Positions 28,909 through 41,880 of a stretch of DNA of 64,000 nt are shown piece by piece; positions within the stretch are counted from its first letter, which is position 1, and each line of letters begins with the position of its first letter. Under the pieces are notes generated by a model, which made no database searches, was not told the origin of the DNA, and saw nothing but the letters and a program-made list of their open reading frames with translations. The DNA comes from Providencia rettgeri (GTDB taxonomy: Bacteria > Pseudomonadota > Gammaproteobacteria > Enterobacterales > Enterobacteriaceae): assembly GCF_041075285.1 (NCBI RefSeq), contig NZ_CP163512.1:930001-994000 (forward strand), given 5' to 3'. A program made the position numbers and the translations under genes.

Positions 28909-29997
28909 ATGAGTATTGAAATTGAAAAAATCGGTAAGTTGTTTGGGAAAACTCAAGTACTCAACGATATTTCACTGGATATTGCATCGGGTGAGATGGT
29001 GGCCTTATTAGGCCCTTCAGGTTCAGGAAAAACTACTTTACTGCGAATTATCGCAGGTCTTGAGCAGCAAAGTGGTGGGATATTGCGTTTTCATGGGCAA
29101 GACGTGAGTCGAATTCATGCGAAAGATAGGCTCGTTGGTTTTGTTTTTCAACATTATGCACTGTTTCGCCATATGACAGTGTTCGATAATGTAGCATTTG
29201 GCTTAACGGTACTACCGCGTAAACAGCGTCCTTCGTCTCAAGAAATTAAGCAAAAAGTTATGCAGTTATTGGAGATGGTGCAATTAGCGCATTTAGCCGC
29301 GCGTTTTCCTGCTCAACTTTCTGGCGGGCAAAAACAGCGTGTTGCACTGGCGCGTGCATTAGCGGTAGATCCACAAATTTTATTGTTAGATGAGCCGTTT
29401 GGCGCTTTAGATGCACAAGTGCGTATCGAACTGCGCCGCTGGTTGCGCCAGTTACATGATGAGCTTAAATTTACCAGCGTATTTGTGACACACGATCAAG
29501 AAGAAGCGATGGAAGTTGCGGATAGAATTGTAGTGATGAGCCAAGGGCATATTGAGCAGGTTGGCACACCAAAGGATATCTGGCAACGACCTGAAACCCG
29601 ATTTGTGCTGGAGTTTATGGGAGAAGTTAATCAAATTTCTGCACAGATCAAAGGGTCGGTTTTAGCGATTGATGGTTATGAGTTTCCATTAAATCATACG
29701 AGTGCACACCAAGGCGAGGTGGATGTCTTTTTGCGCCCTTGGGATATTTCATTAAAATCCGAAGTCGATGAACAGCACCGCTTGCCAGTAAAAGTGACTG
29801 AATCAGGTCCAAGAGGGCACTTTTGGCAGTTGACTGTGCAGCCAATAGGCTGGGGGAATGGTCCATTATCTGTAGTTTGGCAATCGAACGCGGTCATACC
29901 TAATCGCGGTGAACACTATTTTCTTGGTAGCCAACAAGCCAAAATATATCAAGGTGATACAGAGTTAATTTTTCCGCAATTAGCCAAGAGCGCTTGA
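28909..29997 (+). CDS. cysA: Sulfate/thiosulfate ABC transporter ATP-binding protein CysA
   Basis: 362 aa ATPase of the importer. Walker A GPSGSGKTT (about 36-44), signature LSGGQKQR, Walker B LLLDEPFG, H-loop VTHDQEEA, and a C-terminal TOBE-like regulatory domain (about 240-355). ATG at 28909 matches MSIEI of E. coli; a TTG at 28903 in frame is closer to AGGAG and cannot be excluded. Confidence 0.96.
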   Translation: MSIEIEKIGKLFGKTQVLNDISLDIASGEMVALLGPSGSGKTTLLRIIAGLEQQSGGILRFHGQDVSRIHAKDRLVGFVFQHYALFRHMTVFDNVAFGLTVLPRKQRPSSQEIKQKVMQLLEMVQLAHLAARFPAQLSGGQKQRVALARALAVDPQILLLDEPFGALDAQVRIELRRWLRQLHDELKFTSVFVTHDQEEAMEVADRIVVMSQGHIEQVGTPKDIWQRPETRFVLEFMGEVNQISAQIKGSVLAIDGYEFPLNHTSAHQGEVDVFLRPWDISLKSEVDEQHRLPVKVTESGPRGHFWQLTVQPIGWGNGPLSVVWQSNAVIPNRGEHYFLGSQQAKIYQGDTELIFPQLAKSA

Positions 29998-30017
29998 ATA
30001 GCGTTCTTCTTTCTTGT

Positions 30018-30058
30018 TAACACCGATAAGTTAAACATTATTGGTGTTATCTTTTATT
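30018..30058 (+). terminator. Terminator after cysA
   Basis: 12-bp stem TAACACCGATAA (30018-30029) / TTATTGGTGTTA (30038-30049) with one G-U pair, then TCTTTTATT. The remaining 300 bp to cysM are very AT-rich and hold no ORF. Confidence 0.7.
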
Positions 30059-30371
30059 ATTCCTGCTATTTTACCTCTCTTTTCTTTATCCCTATCGATG
30101 ACTTGCGATGGTGAGTGTCTTATTAATTATCAATTGTAATCGCTTGATAGATAAGTACTTTATTTATTATGAATAGAAGAAATATAGCTGGTAATTCTAT
30201 TAGCTTATTGTAATATAATATATCAATTAGCTATATCATTATAGGTAATAAAGATAATCTATTTTTCTAATAATATTATGAAGAGAATTCATGTCCACTC
30301 ATAGGCTTATTGGAGTAATATCTTATTTCTATTAATTCTAAGTGATAAATAAAAATGATAAGGATGCGAAA

Positions 30372-31256
30372 GTGTCAACTCTGGAACAATTTATTGGTCA
30401 CACCCCATTAGTAAAACTTCAGCGTTTGACGCAAGGGATTGATGCTGAAATTTGGGTAAAACTTGAAGGCAATAACCCTGCTGGCTCTGTAAAGGATAGG
30501 GCGGCTTTTTCTATGATCAGCGAAGCTGAAAAACGTGGCGAAATTAAGCCGGGTGACACGTTAATTGAAGCAACAAGCGGCAATACTGGCATTGCACTGG
30601 CAATGATTGCTGCACTAAAAGGCTATAAATTAAAATTATTGATGCCTGATAATATGAGCAAAGAGCGTCAGGCATCAATGCAAGCCTACGGCGCAGAGTT
30701 AATTTTAGTCAGTACAACAGTTGGTATGGAAGGGGCTCGTGATCTGGCGCAAGAGATGGAAAAAAACGGCGAAGGGAAGGTGTTAGATCAGTTTAATAAC
30801 CCTGATAACCCACTTGCACACTTTAAGACAACAGGCCCGGAAATATGGCAACAAACGCACGGTAAAATTACGCATTTTGTGTCAAGTATGGGGACGACTG
30901 GTACGATCACGGGCGTGAGCCGCTATTTAAAGTCACAATCAAAAGATGTGCATATTGTCGGCTTGCAGCCTGCTGAAAAAAGCCAAATACCAGGCATTCG
31001 CCGTTGGTCTCCTGGTTACTTACCGGGGATTTTTGATGGCACATTAGTGGATAGCGTACTGGATGTTAATCAGCAAGAAGCGGAAGAGACTATGAGGGCG
31101 TTAGCGAGGCTTGAAGGTATTTTCTGTGGCGTAAGTTCAGGTGGTGCGGTATCAGGGGCTTTACGCGTTGCGAAAGAAAATCCGGGGGCTGTGATTGTGG
31201 CAATTATTTGCGACAGAGGTGATCGCTACCTATCAACGGGTGTTTTTAACGGTTAA
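30372..31256 (+). CDS. cysM: Cysteine synthase B (O-acetylserine sulfhydrylase B)
   Basis: PLP enzyme that makes cysteine or S-sulfocysteine from O-acetylserine and sulfide or thiosulfate. 294 aa. PLP lysine Lys41 in NPAGSVKDRAA; phosphate loop [13 protein letters not shown]-terminal CGVSSGGAVSGAL. GTG start at 30372 with AAGGA upstream matches E. coli, whose cysM also starts with GTG; the frame is open to GTG 30342. Unlike E. coli, where it directly follows cysA, it is set off by a terminator and a 374-bp gap and may have its own promoter. Confidence 0.95.
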   Translation: MSTLEQFIGHTPLVKLQRLTQGIDAEIWVKLEGNNPAGSVKDRAAFSMISEAEKRGEIKPGDTLIEATSGNTGIALAMIAALKGYKLKLLMPDNMSKERQASMQAYGAELILVSTTVGMEGARDLAQEMEKNGEGKVLDQFNNPDNPLAHFKTTGPEIWQQTHGKITHFVSSMGTTGTITGVSRYLKSQSKDVHIVGLQPAEKSQIPGIRRWSPGYLPGIFDGTLVDSVLDVNQQEAEETMRALARLEGIFCGVSSGGAVSGALRVAKENPGAVIVAIICDRGDRYLSTGVFNG

Positions 31257-31309
31257 ATAATGTTTTTTTAGTAAACGTAGTATTTACACAACAGAATGAC
31301 AAAACGCAT

Positions 31310-31345
31310 AAAACCATCAGGCTATTCACCTGATGGTTTTATAAT
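31310..31345. terminator. Bidirectional terminator between cysM and crr
   Basis: Perfect 12-bp stem AAAACCATCAGG (31310-31321) / CCTGATGGTTTT (31329-31340); T-rich on both strands, serving the convergent cysM and crr ends. Confidence 0.8.
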
Positions 31346-31359
31346 TATTATGGGCGTTA

Positions 31360-31869
31360 TTATTTCTTAATACGCATAATGACAGTTTCGCCCACTGTCA
31401 CTGAACCTGTCAGTTTATTCAATTCTTTGATTTCATCCATGTTGGAAATCACGACCGGTGTTAAAACGGATTTCGCTTTTTCTTCTAACAGGGCTAAATC
31501 AAATTCAATCACTAAATCGCCTTTTTTAACCGCTTGACCTTCTTCAGCGATACGTTTGAAACCTTCACCTTTGAGCTCAACGGTATCAATACCGAAGTGA
31601 ACAAAAAGTTCAATACCATCATCTGATTCAATAGAAAACGCATGGTTGGTTTCAAAGATTTTACCGATTGTACCGTCTACTGGGGCAACAATTTTGTTAC
31701 CAGCAGGTTTGATGGCGATACCATCACCCACAATTTTCTCTGCAAAAACAACGTCTGGAACATCTTCAATATTGACGATTTCGCCAGATAATGGGGCGAT
31801 AATTTCAATACTGCCACTGCTACTTTTGTCTTCCGAAACGAGTGATTTCAGTTTGTCAAACAGACCCAT
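31360..31869 (-). CDS. crr: PTS glucose-specific EIIA component
   Basis: 169 aa EIIA-Glc. Takes phosphate from HPr and passes it to sugar permeases; its phosphorylation state controls adenylate cyclase and inducer exclusion. Phosphorylated histidine is His91 (His90 without Met) in [16 protein letters not shown]. Last gene of ptsH-ptsI-crr, 48 bp after ptsI. Confidence 0.97.
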   Translation of the reverse strand: MGLFDKLKSLVSEDKSSSGSIEIIAPLSGEIVNIEDVPDVVFAEKIVGDGIAIKPAGNKIVAPVDGTIGKIFETNHAFSIESDDGIELFVHFGIDTVELKGEGFKRIAEEGQAVKKGDLVIEFDLALLEEKAKSVLTPVVISNMDEIKELNKLTGSVTVGETVIMRIKK

Positions 31870-31917
31870 GGACCTTCTCCTAATCGTTTTATATGGGACC
31901 GAACTAATGTGCTGTTC

Positions 31918-33645
31918 TTAGCATAACGTTTTTTCTTGGATAAAGGTATCTACAAGTTTCATTAATTCATCTGCTGTTGGTTGAGCAAGTGCTTGTTCAG
32001 CCAAAGCTTGGGTATCAGCAAAGTTCGCATTGCGAATGAGCTTTTTGATACGCGGAATTGAAATTGCGCTCATACTAAATTCATCCAGCCCCATGCCAAG
32101 TAGCAATAAGGTTGCACGTTCATCACCTGCTAACTCGCCACACATACCTGTCCATTTACCTTCAGCATGTGATGCATCGATCACCTGTTTGATTAGGTTA
32201 AGAACAGCTGGTGACATCGGGTTATAAAGGTGAGAAATCAGTTCATTACCACGGTCAACCGCTAAAGTGTATTGGGTGAGATCGTTCGTCCCAATACTAA
32301 AGAAATCAACTTCTTTAGCCAAATGACGGGCAATTATAGCGGCTGCTGGGGTTTCCACCATCACACCAACTTCAATTGTTTCGTCAAAGGCTTTCCCTTC
32401 TTCACGTAACTGAGCTTTTAACATTTCTAGCTCTGCTTTTAGTTCACGAACTTCTTCAACGGAAATAACCATCGGGAACATAATACGCAGTTTACCAAAA
32501 TTTGATGCCCTTAAAATAGCTCTTAATTGTGAGTGTAAGATTTCTTTGCGATCAAGACAAATACGAATTGCACGCCAGCCGAGGAATGGGTTCTCTTCTT
32601 TCGGTAAATTCATATAAGGCAGGTCTTTATCGCCACCGATATCCATGGTACGAACGATAACGGCTTGGCTACCCATCGCTTCAGCAACCGCTTTGTATGC
32701 TTGGAATTGCTCTTCTTCGCTAGGGAATGCGTCTCTATCCATAAATAAGAATTCGGTACGATAGAGGCCCACGCCTTCTGCACCATTACGTTCAGCACCG
32801 GCAACATCGCGCACAGTACCAATATTGGCACAGACTTCAACTTGGTGACCATCAAGGGTAATTGCGGGTAAATCTTTTAATTTAGCCAGTTCTTCTTTTT
32901 CTTGCAGATAGTCATCACGGAATGCTTTGAGTTTATCAATTTCAGCATCTGATGGGTTTAGGTAAATAGTATTATTTACGCCATCTAAGACAATGAAATC
33001 GCCATTTTTAATTTTGCTGGTGGCATCGCTAGTCCCAACAATTGCAGGTAACTCTAAGGAGCGAGCCATGATGGACGTATGGGAAGTACGGCCACCTAAA
33101 TCAGTAATAAAACCTAATACTTTATCAAGATTTAATTGCGCCGTTTCTGACGGAGTTAAGTCCGCGGCGACTAAAATAACTTCTTGGTCGATGGCACTTA
33201 AATCAACGATAGGGATATTTAAAATATTCTTCAATAAACGTTTACCGATGTCTCGTACGTCAGCCGCACGCTCTTTGAGGTACTCGTCATCAAGAGATTC
33301 AAGGGCTTGAGCTTGGTCTTCAATCACTGAATAAGCAGCGGCATCAGCCGTTTTTTTATCACTTTTGATTAAAGAAATAATTTCTTGCTCAAGTTCCTCA
33401 TCTTCCAGCAGCATGATATGACCTTCAAAGATCTCAGCTTTTTCAGCGCCTAGATTTTTTTCGGCTTTTTCTTTAATCAGACTGAGTTGTTCGGCGGATT
33501 TATTTCGCCCCTCAATGAAGCGTTGAATTTCTTTTTCGACCTGATCGTCTGCGATTTTTTTGGTGCTCACAACGATAGGGTCTTCTTTAAGGATCAAAGC
33601 CTGACCAAAAGCAAAACCTGGGGATACTAAAATTCCTGAAATCAT
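31918..33645 (-). CDS. ptsI: PTS enzyme I (phosphoenolpyruvate-protein phosphotransferase)
   Basis: 575 aa, family length. First PTS enzyme, autophosphorylated by PEP and donor to HPr. Active-site His189 in [16 protein letters not shown]-binding barrel with [19 protein letters not shown] and the active-site Cys region GMCGELAGD. Separated from ptsH by 150 bp, wider than the E. coli gap. Confidence 0.97.
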   Translation of the reverse strand: MISGILVSPGFAFGQALILKEDPIVVSTKKIADDQVEKEIQRFIEGRNKSAEQLSLIKEKAEKNLGAEKAEIFEGHIMLLEDEELEQEIISLIKSDKKTADAAAYSVIEDQAQALESLDDEYLKERAADVRDIGKRLLKNILNIPIVDLSAIDQEVILVAADLTPSETAQLNLDKVLGFITDLGGRTSHTSIMARSLELPAIVGTSDATSKIKNGDFIVLDGVNNTIYLNPSDAEIDKLKAFRDDYLQEKEELAKLKDLPAITLDGHQVEVCANIGTVRDVAGAERNGAEGVGLYRTEFLFMDRDAFPSEEEQFQAYKAVAEAMGSQAVIVRTMDIGGDKDLPYMNLPKEENPFLGWRAIRICLDRKEILHSQLRAILRASNFGKLRIMFPMVISVEEVRELKAELEMLKAQLREEGKAFDETIEVGVMVETPAAAIIARHLAKEVDFFSIGTNDLTQYTLAVDRGNELISHLYNPMSPAVLNLIKQVIDASHAEGKWTGMCGELAGDERATLLLLGMGLDEFSMSAISIPRIKKLIRNANFADTQALAEQALAQPTADELMKLVDTFIQEKTLC

Positions 33646-33730
33646 AATATTACCTTACTGCTGCTAGGGCTTAGTGCTGGGAGTTCTGATGTTGCAGAGA
33701 CGATGGTGCGTTTTATTGATTATGCAAATA

Positions 33731-33753
33731 TCCCCGAATGAAATCATTCAGGG
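33731..33753. other. Hairpin in the ptsH-ptsI gap
   Basis: TCCCCGAATGA / TCATTCAGGGA form a near-perfect stem with an AA loop and no clear T tract. Placed between ptsH and ptsI it could partly stop transcription or fix an mRNA end, giving more HPr than EI. Confidence 0.5.
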
Positions 33754-33795
33754 ACAAGAATGAGATCGATTAAACGCGTTCTCTAACGTGGGAAA

Positions 33796-34053
33796 TTATT
33801 CTAATTCGCCCATCAGTTTAACTAAATGTTCAACGGCTTCTTTTTCATCTTCGCCTTCAGCGGAGATGGTCACAACAGTACCTTGCGTCAAACCTAATGT
33901 TTGTAATTTGAACAGGCTTTTTGCGCTCGCTGATTTGCCACCAGAAATCAAAGAAATATCAGAAGTGAATGCTTTTGCTTCTTTCACAAACTGTGCTGCA
34001 GGACGAGTATGTAGACCGTTTGGTGCTGTAATAGTGACTTCTTGCTGGAACAT
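33796..34053 (-). CDS. ptsH: Phosphocarrier protein HPr
   Basis: 85 aa. Carries phosphate from EI to all sugar EII complexes, including the EIIA of MtlA encoded in this window. His15 in [12 protein letters not shown] and Ser46 region ([11 protein letters not shown]) are present. Confidence 0.97.
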   Translation of the reverse strand: MFQQEVTITAPNGLHTRPAAQFVKEAKAFTSDISLISGGKSASAKSLFKLQTLGLTQGTVVTISAEGEDEKEAVEHLVKLMGELE

Positions 34054-34355
34054 AGTATTTCCTCAATAACTTTAGTTTTTTTAATTACCCAGACAATTGT
34101 AGATGAAATAGGCTAGGTTTGCGTATAAGTTAGATTATTAACTTGCAAAAAGGTTTCCTACTTTGAGCCGTATCAACCCTTTTTCGTTTTTTCCCTCAAA
34201 ATCGTGATGACATAGGTTAGTCGAAAAACATGGTAATGGGTATGTTCATTTGACTAAATTTTGATTAATTTCGAGGTGCAAAATAATTACTATGTTTAAT
34301 ACTAAACCCCAGATCAGAAATCATCCCCATCCGTGCTAAATTTTGATCTATGCCA
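34054..34355. other. ptsH upstream region
   Basis: About 300 bp without an ORF between ptsH and the cysK terminator. It should contain the ptsH promoters; no CRP site close to consensus was found by eye. Confidence 0.4.
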
Positions 34356-34386
34356 CAAAAAAAGCACCTTTAAGGTGCTTTTTTAA
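34356..34386. terminator. Terminator after cysK
   Basis: 13-bp near-perfect palindrome AAAAAAGCACCTT / AAGGTGCTTTTTT; T-rich on both strands. Confidence 0.85.
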
Positions 34387-34407
34387 CGATTATGTAACGA
34401 AAGTATG

Positions 34408-35361
34408 CTACTCAGCAGAGATATCCGCGAACAGTACGGTAGAGAGATAACGCTCACCGGAAGAGGGTAAAATCACCACAATGTTTTTGCCTTTATAGGC
34501 AGGATCTGCCGCAATTCTAGTTGCAGCCGCAATCGCTGCCCCTGAAGAAATGCCTGCTAAAATACCTTCTTTTTCCATTAGCTCGCGTGCGGTTTTAACC
34601 GCTTCGTCATCACTGATTTGAATCACTTTATCAAGTAGGGTTAGGTCTAAATTACCTGGAATAAAGCCTGCACCGATACCTTGGATTTTATGCGGACCAG
34701 GTTTGATTTCTTCTCCCGCTAATGCTTGGGTAATAACAGGAGAGGTTTCAGGTTCAACAGCAACGATGGTGACATCTTTGCCTTTAGTTTTCTTCAGGTA
34801 TCTCGCAATCCCTGTGATGGTACCGCCTGTGCCCACACCAGCAACGATAACATCCACATTGCCGTCAGTATCTTCCCAAATTTCTGGACCCGTCGTTTTT
34901 TCATGGATTTCGGGGTTTGCAGGGTTATTAAACTGTTGCAGTAAGAGGTATTTTTTAGGATTGCTATTGACGATTTCTTCCGCTTTTGCAATTGCACCTT
35001 TCATCCCTTTAGCGCCTTCGGTTAGAACAAGGTTCGCCCCTAATGCTTTCAAAAGTTTCCGGCGCTCAATACTCATGGTTTCAGGCATAGTCAGTGTGAG
35101 CTTATAACCTCTTGCTGCTGCGACATAAGCGAGAGCAATCCCTGTATTACCACTGGTTGGCTCGACCAATTCTTTGTCTTTGTTCAGGATACCTTTTTTC
35201 TCAGCGTCCCAAATCATGTTTGCACCGATACGGCATTTAACGCTGAAGCTTGGGTTACGCGATTCCACTTTTGCTAAAATATTGCCATTACCAAAGTGCT
35301 TTAAACGAACAAGTGGGGTATGGCCAATGGTCAACGAATTATCATCATAAATTTTACTCAT
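34408..35361 (-). CDS. cysK: Cysteine synthase A (O-acetylserine sulfhydrylase A)
   Basis: 317 aa PLP enzyme, main cysteine-forming step; also partner of serine acetyltransferase CysE. PLP lysine Lys42 in [12 protein letters not shown], substrate loop [16 protein letters not shown], and [14 protein letters not shown] near the C-terminus. Together with cysPTWA, cysM and cysZ this makes the window rich in sulfur assimilation. The E. coli order cysZ-cysK-ptsH is kept. Confidence 0.97.
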   Translation of the reverse strand: MSKIYDDNSLTIGHTPLVRLKHFGNGNILAKVESRNPSFSVKCRIGANMIWDAEKKGILNKDKELVEPTSGNTGIALAYVAAARGYKLTLTMPETMSIERRKLLKALGANLVLTEGAKGMKGAIAKAEEIVNSNPKKYLLLQQFNNPANPEIHEKTTGPEIWEDTDGNVDVIVAGVGTGGTITGIARYLKKTKGKDVTIVAVEPETSPVITQALAGEEIKPGPHKIQGIGAGFIPGNLDLTLLDKVIQISDDEAVKTARELMEKEGILAGISSGAAIAAATRIAADPAYKGKNIVVILPSSGERYLSTVLFADISAE

Positions 35362-35410
35362 GGGATATCCTTAAAAAATCGGTTAGCCAGTAAAAGAGTA
35401 TTCGGCGTTC

Positions 35411-35416
35411 ATTATA
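35411..35416 (-). promoter_or_regulatory. Candidate -10 box of cysK
   Basis: Minus-strand TATAAT about 50 bp before the cysK ATG, without a good -35, as is usual for CysB-activated promoters. CysB sites would lie at higher coordinates, to about 35500. Confidence 0.35.
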
Positions 35417-35602
35417 AAATAGGGTGTGAGTCCAACATACGTGAAGAGCAGATTAATGCAAATATGATTTAGGACTAAGCTTATAACAAAAGGCTATTTT
35501 AGATCCAATTGTTCTAAAGCATAAATAATTAGCAAAGGATAGAGGAAATCAGAGGGAAAAAACCATAAAGTGCGCAGGTGGTCAAACCCGCGCAAAGAGA
35601 GA

Positions 35603-36367
35603 TTAATAACGCGCGTAGCGGCTGCGGTAGCGATCTACCCACATCAAGGTTGCCCCACAGACAGCAACAGGCATGATGACTAAGTTGATAATTGGTATCA
35701 TCATCAGCAAGCTGACAACGCAGCCAAATTGAACGTTTCGCACGCGCTCTTTGGCTAGGGCTTGCTTCATTTCGCTAAAACCGACACGGTGATTATCGAA
35801 AGGGTAGTCGCAATATTGGATTGACATCATCCACGCACCAAACAAAAACCATAAGATAGGTGCAATAGTTTGACCAATACCGGGTATTAAAAATAAAACT
35901 AATAGGCCAATCGCCCGCGGTAAATAGTAACCGATACGAACAAACTCGCGTTTGATCATCCGCGGAATGTCTTTTAATAATTCAGCCACCCCCGTATCCG
36001 GTGCGGGCTTACCGGTGAGTTCCGCTTCGAGTTTTTCCGATAACCAACCATTAAATGGTGCGGCAATAATATTGGCAACGGTACTGAAAAAATAGGTAAA
36101 CACTAATAAAATAGAAATCAAAGCCACTGGCCAAATTAGATAATTAAGCCATTGTAGCCAGTCAGGAACATAGCTCATCACTTGGTCAATCCAACCACCA
36201 AGCTTACTGTATAACCACCAAAATGCGCCCCCTAAAAAAAGAATATTCGCGAATAGGGGCAAAATCACAAAACGTTTGATGCCAGGGCGTGTAATTAATC
36301 GCCATCCTTGTGTAAAATAATAAAAACCGGAGTGGTCTTTTTGTGGCGAAAATGTTGATTGGGTCAT
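35603..36367 (-). CDS. cysZ: Sulfate transporter CysZ
   Basis: 254 aa inner membrane protein (E. coli 253) that imports sulfate for cysteine synthesis. Hydrophobic segments at about 30-60, 70-100, 140-190 and 205-240, ending in [11 protein letters not shown]. Conserved [16 protein letters not shown] and [20 protein letters not shown]. Divergent from zipA as in E. coli. Confidence 0.95.
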   Translation of the reverse strand: MTQSTFSPQKDHSGFYYFTQGWRLITRPGIKRFVILPLFANILFLGGAFWWLYSKLGGWIDQVMSYVPDWLQWLNYLIWPVALISILLVFTYFFSTVANIIAAPFNGWLSEKLEAELTGKPAPDTGVAELLKDIPRMIKREFVRIGYYLPRAIGLLVLFLIPGIGQTIAPILWFLFGAWMMSIQYCDYPFDNHRVGFSEMKQALAKERVRNVQFGCVVSLLMMIPIINLVIMPVAVCGATLMWVDRYRSRYARY

Positions 36368-36585
36368 ACTTCTCGTTTTCTCCTTTTCGGTTGACCTTGT
36401 ATGATATAGATATGAATTTAGGCTGACTAGCCATTATTTGCTTAAAAAAGCAGCAAATGAAAGCGGAATATTCTCTTTCTTGTAAGAAAATCGTTCTGAG
36501 GGTTGCACTTAGAGCAATTGAGAAATAATCTTAAGGTAGTTTCCGCCGTGATGGCATTTTCATTCATCAACTAGAGATAGCAGCG

Positions 36586-37575
36586 ATGCAGGATTTGCGT
36601 CTAATATTAGTGGTCGTAGGTGCGATAGCGATTGTCGCTTTATTACTGCATGGTTTATGGACCAGCCGTAAAGAGCGCTCAAAGTTATTTCGCGACAGAC
36701 CTGTAAAACGTAGAAAAAATGACACGCAGGAGAATTCATCGGACTATGATGATTCTGCATTATTTACTGAAAATCAATCCACTCAGCAGGCACCTATTCA
36801 ACCCGCTGCGACTGAGCCTGTATATCCGGTAAAAAATGAGTCTCAAGTTGAACCTAATATACAGCCATTATCGTCGGTTGAACCTGAAATTAAAATGAGT
36901 ATGGCACCAGAGCCGCCAGTTCACGCTGAGCCTGTCGCTCAGCATGTTCAAGCTCCCCATGTGCCAGAACAACTGACCATCAATATGAATGATGATGTTG
37001 CTGAACCTGAAATAGGTACTCAACCAGTGCAGCATCATGCAACAGAACCGCATATTGATGGGCACAAACGACAAGAAGAGCCACAGCTTAAACACCATGA
37101 ACAGACGCCGTCGCACCCTGAAACGAAAGCTGAACCACAGGAAGAGCCTGCTACAACAAATCGCAAGGAGACAGTCCTGGTACTTCATGTAGCCGCACAT
37201 CAGGGGCAAGAATTACAAGGTGAAATATTACTACAAAGTATTCTTCAAGCGGGCTTCCAATTTGGTGAAATGAAAATTTTTCACCGCCACGTAAATCCGT
37301 CAGGCACTGGCCCCGTTTTGTTTAGTTTAGCGAATATGGTGAAACCAGGCTCCTTTGATCCTGAAACTATGGCTGATTTCTCTACGCCGGGTGTCTCCAT
37401 ATTTATGATGGTGCCATCCTATGGTGAAGCAAGCCAGAACTTTAAACTCATGTTACAAGCGGCACAGCGCATCGCATCCGATGCTGGTGGCGTGGTGCTA
37501 GATGATGAACGCAAGATGCTAACCCCACAAAAAATTGAGGTGTATCATGCGCGGATCAGAAATACACTAAATTAA
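36586..37575 (+). CDS. zipA: Cell division protein ZipA
   Basis: 329 aa essential divisome protein that tethers FtsZ to the membrane. Short periplasmic N-terminus with TM at about 4-24, basic stretch, a Pro/Gln/Glu/His-rich linker (about 55-190), and the C-terminal FtsZ-binding domain (about 195-329, [19 protein letters not shown] ... [15 protein letters not shown]). Upstream of ligA as in E. coli. Confidence 0.95.
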   Translation: MQDLRLILVVVGAIAIVALLLHGLWTSRKERSKLFRDRPVKRRKNDTQENSSDYDDSALFTENQSTQQAPIQPAATEPVYPVKNESQVEPNIQPLSSVEPEIKMSMAPEPPVHAEPVAQHVQAPHVPEQLTINMNDDVAEPEIGTQPVQHHATEPHIDGHKRQEEPQLKHHEQTPSHPETKAEPQEEPATTNRKETVLVLHVAAHQGQELQGEILLQSILQAGFQFGEMKIFHRHVNPSGTGPVLFSLANMVKPGSFDPETMADFSTPGVSIFMMVPSYGEASQNFKLMLQAAQRIASDAGGVVLDDERKMLTPQKIEVYHARIRNTLN

Positions 37576-37589
37576 ACCAAGTGTTTTAC

Positions 37590-39651
<2,062 letters not shown>

Positions 39652-39668
39652 TAAACTATATTTTGAAT

Positions 39669-39704
39669 GGCTTAGTTATCTCATATAGGTGAGGTAATTA
39701 AGCC
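39669..39704. other. Hairpin after ligA
   Basis: Interrupted stem GGCTTA/TAAGCC with inner TTA/TAA and CTCA/TGAG pairs. No T tract. May protect the ligA mRNA end. Confidence 0.4.
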
Positions 39705-39843
39705 TTGATAGGTCATTATCAGACTTAAAGTAAATTTCCAACAACATTTCTGTGCAAAAAAGGTCATTTGTCCTGTTATCGTTAATTAAAACGTGATCAC
39801 CTTCTTCTTTTTGCAAAATACACCCACTTAGTTTTCAGGTTAA

Positions 39844-39859
39844 TGTGACCGTGGTCTCA
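39844..39859 (+). promoter_or_regulatory. Candidate CRP site upstream of nupC
   Basis: TGTGA-N6-TCTCA, one mismatch from the symmetric CRP consensus, 65 bp before the nupC start; a half site CGTGATCAC lies at 39792-39800. Two CRP sites with CytR between them is the known E. coli nupC layout. Confidence 0.5.
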
Positions 39860-39924
39860 TTTAAATGTTACCCATTACATAGAATATACACATAGACTGA
39901 TCCTTAAATTTGTTGGAGTCGCAT

Positions 39925-41109
39925 ATGACCTCGATCCTGCATTTCATTTTATCTTTAGTAGTAATTGCTGCTCTTGCCATCTTAGCAAGTAGTAACCGTA
40001 AGGGGATCCGTCCTCGTTATGTCGTTCAACTACTGGTTATTCAAATTGCATTAGCATATCTGTTCTTGAAATCGAATATCGGTGAATCTTTTGTTCTCGC
40101 TGTAGCTGGGGTGTTTACTCACCTGTTAGGTTATGCAGCGGAAGGTACAAAATTTATCTTCGGCGGCATGATTGAAGGAAATTTAGCGTTCTTCTTCTTA
40201 CAAGTTTTATGTCCAATCATCTTTATTTCTGCGTTAATCGGGATTTTACAGCACGTTAAAATTCTACCGATCGTTATTCGTGTTATCGGTACTGTATTAT
40301 CTAAAGTTAATGGAATGGGGAAACTGGAATCATTCAACGCAGTAAGCTCACTGTTACTGGGTCAATCTGAAAACTTTATTGCTTATAAAGATCAGCTTAA
40401 CCGTATGTCAGATCGCAGAATGTACACCATGGCAGCAACAGCAATGTCGACAGTATCGATGTCAATTGTTGGTGCATACATGACGATGCTGGAGCCACGC
40501 TTCGTCGTTGCAGCATTAGTCCTGAACATGTTTGGTACTTTCGTGGTGCTGTCTTTAATCAACCCATATCCACCCGAAGGTGAAGAAGACATTCAAATGA
40601 GCAACCTACATGAAGGTCAAAGCTTCTTTGAAATGTTAGGTGAATACATTCTTGCTGGATTTAAAGTTGCGATTATCGTTTCAGCGATGTTGATTGGTTT
40701 TATTGCCCTGATTGCTATGATTAACGGTATTTTCTCAGCAATTTTCGGTATTGATTTCCAAACTATGCTGGGGTACGTGTTCTATCCATTTGCTTGGATT
40801 TTAGGTATCCCTGCCGATGAAGCCCTACAAGTTGGCGGGATCATGGCAGTGAAGATGGTAACGAACGAATTCGTGGCAATGGATGGCTTACAAGCTATCG
40901 CTGGTGGCTTATCTGAGCGTTCAGTTGGTATTTTATCTGTGTTCTTAGTGTCATTCGCTAACTTCTCTTCAATTGGTATCATCGCAGGTGCTATCAAAGG
41001 GTTGGATGAAAAACAAGGTAATACAGTGGCACGTTTCGGCTTGAAATTACTGTACGGCTCAACCTTAGTGAGCTTCTTATCCGCAGCGGTTGTTGGATTA
41101 GTACTGTAG
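39925..41109 (+). CDS. nupC: Nucleoside permease NupC
   Basis: 394 aa proton-driven concentrative nucleoside transporter (CNT family), inner membrane. Conserved [11 protein letters not shown] and [18 protein letters not shown], plus the second core motif [17 protein letters not shown] at 39925 behind TTGGAG fits the family start; the frame is open to TTG 39910. Confidence 0.95.
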   Translation: MTSILHFILSLVVIAALAILASSNRKGIRPRYVVQLLVIQIALAYLFLKSNIGESFVLAVAGVFTHLLGYAAEGTKFIFGGMIEGNLAFFFLQVLCPIIFISALIGILQHVKILPIVIRVIGTVLSKVNGMGKLESFNAVSSLLLGQSENFIAYKDQLNRMSDRRMYTMAATAMSTVSMSIVGAYMTMLEPRFVVAALVLNMFGTFVVLSLINPYPPEGEEDIQMSNLHEGQSFFEMLGEYILAGFKVAIIVSAMLIGFIALIAMINGIFSAIFGIDFQTMLGYVFYPFAWILGIPADEALQVGGIMAVKMVTNEFVAMDGLQAIAGGLSERSVGILSVFLVSFANFSSIGIIAGAIKGLDEKQGNTVARFGLKLLYGSTLVSFLSAAVVGLVL

Positions 41110-41133
41110 TTTGCAAAAAAGTGTTAAATTAAT

Positions 41134-41162
41134 AACGGCGTTCATTAGGACGCCGTTTTTTT
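41134..41162 (+). terminator. Terminator after nupC
   Basis: Stem AACGGCGT (41134-41141) / ACGCCGTT (41150-41157) with T run that leads straight into the ypeB leader. Confidence 0.75.
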
Positions 41163-41174
41163 ATGGGAGGAACA

Positions 41175-41393
41175 ATGGAAAAGCAAGATCTTATCGATAT
41201 GGCAAATACCTATATGCCATTTGGTAAATATAAAGGCTGCATTTTAATTGATTTACCAGAGGAATACCTTCTGTGGTTTTATAAAAAAGGCGAGTTCCCT
41301 TCAGGGCGTCTCGGTCAGTTAATGGAAATGGCCCTTGGTTTAAAAATTGAAGGGTTAGAAGGCTTGGTAAAGCCATTAAAACGCACCAAATGA
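41175..41393 (+). CDS. ypeB: DUF3820 family protein YpeB
   Basis: 72 aa protein of unknown function with the family motif MPFGKYKG and DLPEEYLLWFYKKGEFPSGRLG. Related proteins were labelled quorum-sensing-regulated virulence factor in Pseudomonas; its role in enterobacteria is not known. ATG 41175 has GGGAGG upstream and is preferred to ATG 41163. In E. coli ypeB lies beside ligA; here nupC stands between. Confidence 0.88.
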   Translation: MEKQDLIDMANTYMPFGKYKGCILIDLPEEYLLWFYKKGEFPSGRLGQLMEMALGLKIEGLEGLVKPLKRTK

Positions 41394-41397
41394 AAAA

Positions 41398-41814
41398 TCA
41401 CTCATGATCTAAAGCATCGGTGATTTTCTTACTCAATTGAATGAAGATATCTTGTTCTTGCGGTGTTAAAGCCGCTTTGACTTTTAATGCATTTTCCGCA
41501 CGACCAGCCGCTGCCCGTAGTAAAAAATGCCGTCCTTTATCCGTTAACTGAGTGATCAGCTCTCGCTTGTCATCATCTGATTTGGTTTGCTCGACAAATT
41601 GATAAGATTTTAATACTCGTAGAAATTTCGATAAATTTTGGCGAGAAATTCCAAGTGATTGGCTTAATTGGCTAGGTGTTAATCCCCCTTTTAGCCTCAA
41701 TATTTCCAGTACATCGTACTGCCCCCATGTAATTTGTTCCGGCGTAAAACTGACACGACGCGCAACAAGAGTACATTGTAACAATGATAATGCATCCTCA
41801 AGGGAACTGGGCAT
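41398..41814 (-). CDS. MarR-family transcriptional regulator
   Basis: 138 aa winged-helix repressor type. Recognition helix region LTPSQLSQSLGISRQNLSKFLRVL, wing SDDDKRELITQLTDKG, helical dimerisation ends. Divergent from a short-chain dehydrogenase with a 122-bp shared gap that contains a large perfect palindrome, so it probably controls that gene and itself. Inducer unknown. SD AAGGAAG before ATG. Confidence 0.88.
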   Translation of the reverse strand: MPSSLEDALSLLQCTLVARRVSFTPEQITWGQYDVLEILRLKGGLTPSQLSQSLGISRQNLSKFLRVLKSYQFVEQTKSDDDKRELITQLTDKGRHFLLRAAAGRAENALKVKAALTPQEQDIFIQLSKKITDALDHE

Positions 41815-41880
41815 AGTAATTCTTCCTTCTGATTTAACCGAATAAGTATACCTTGGCGTAAAGAATAAAACGATAAGTTG

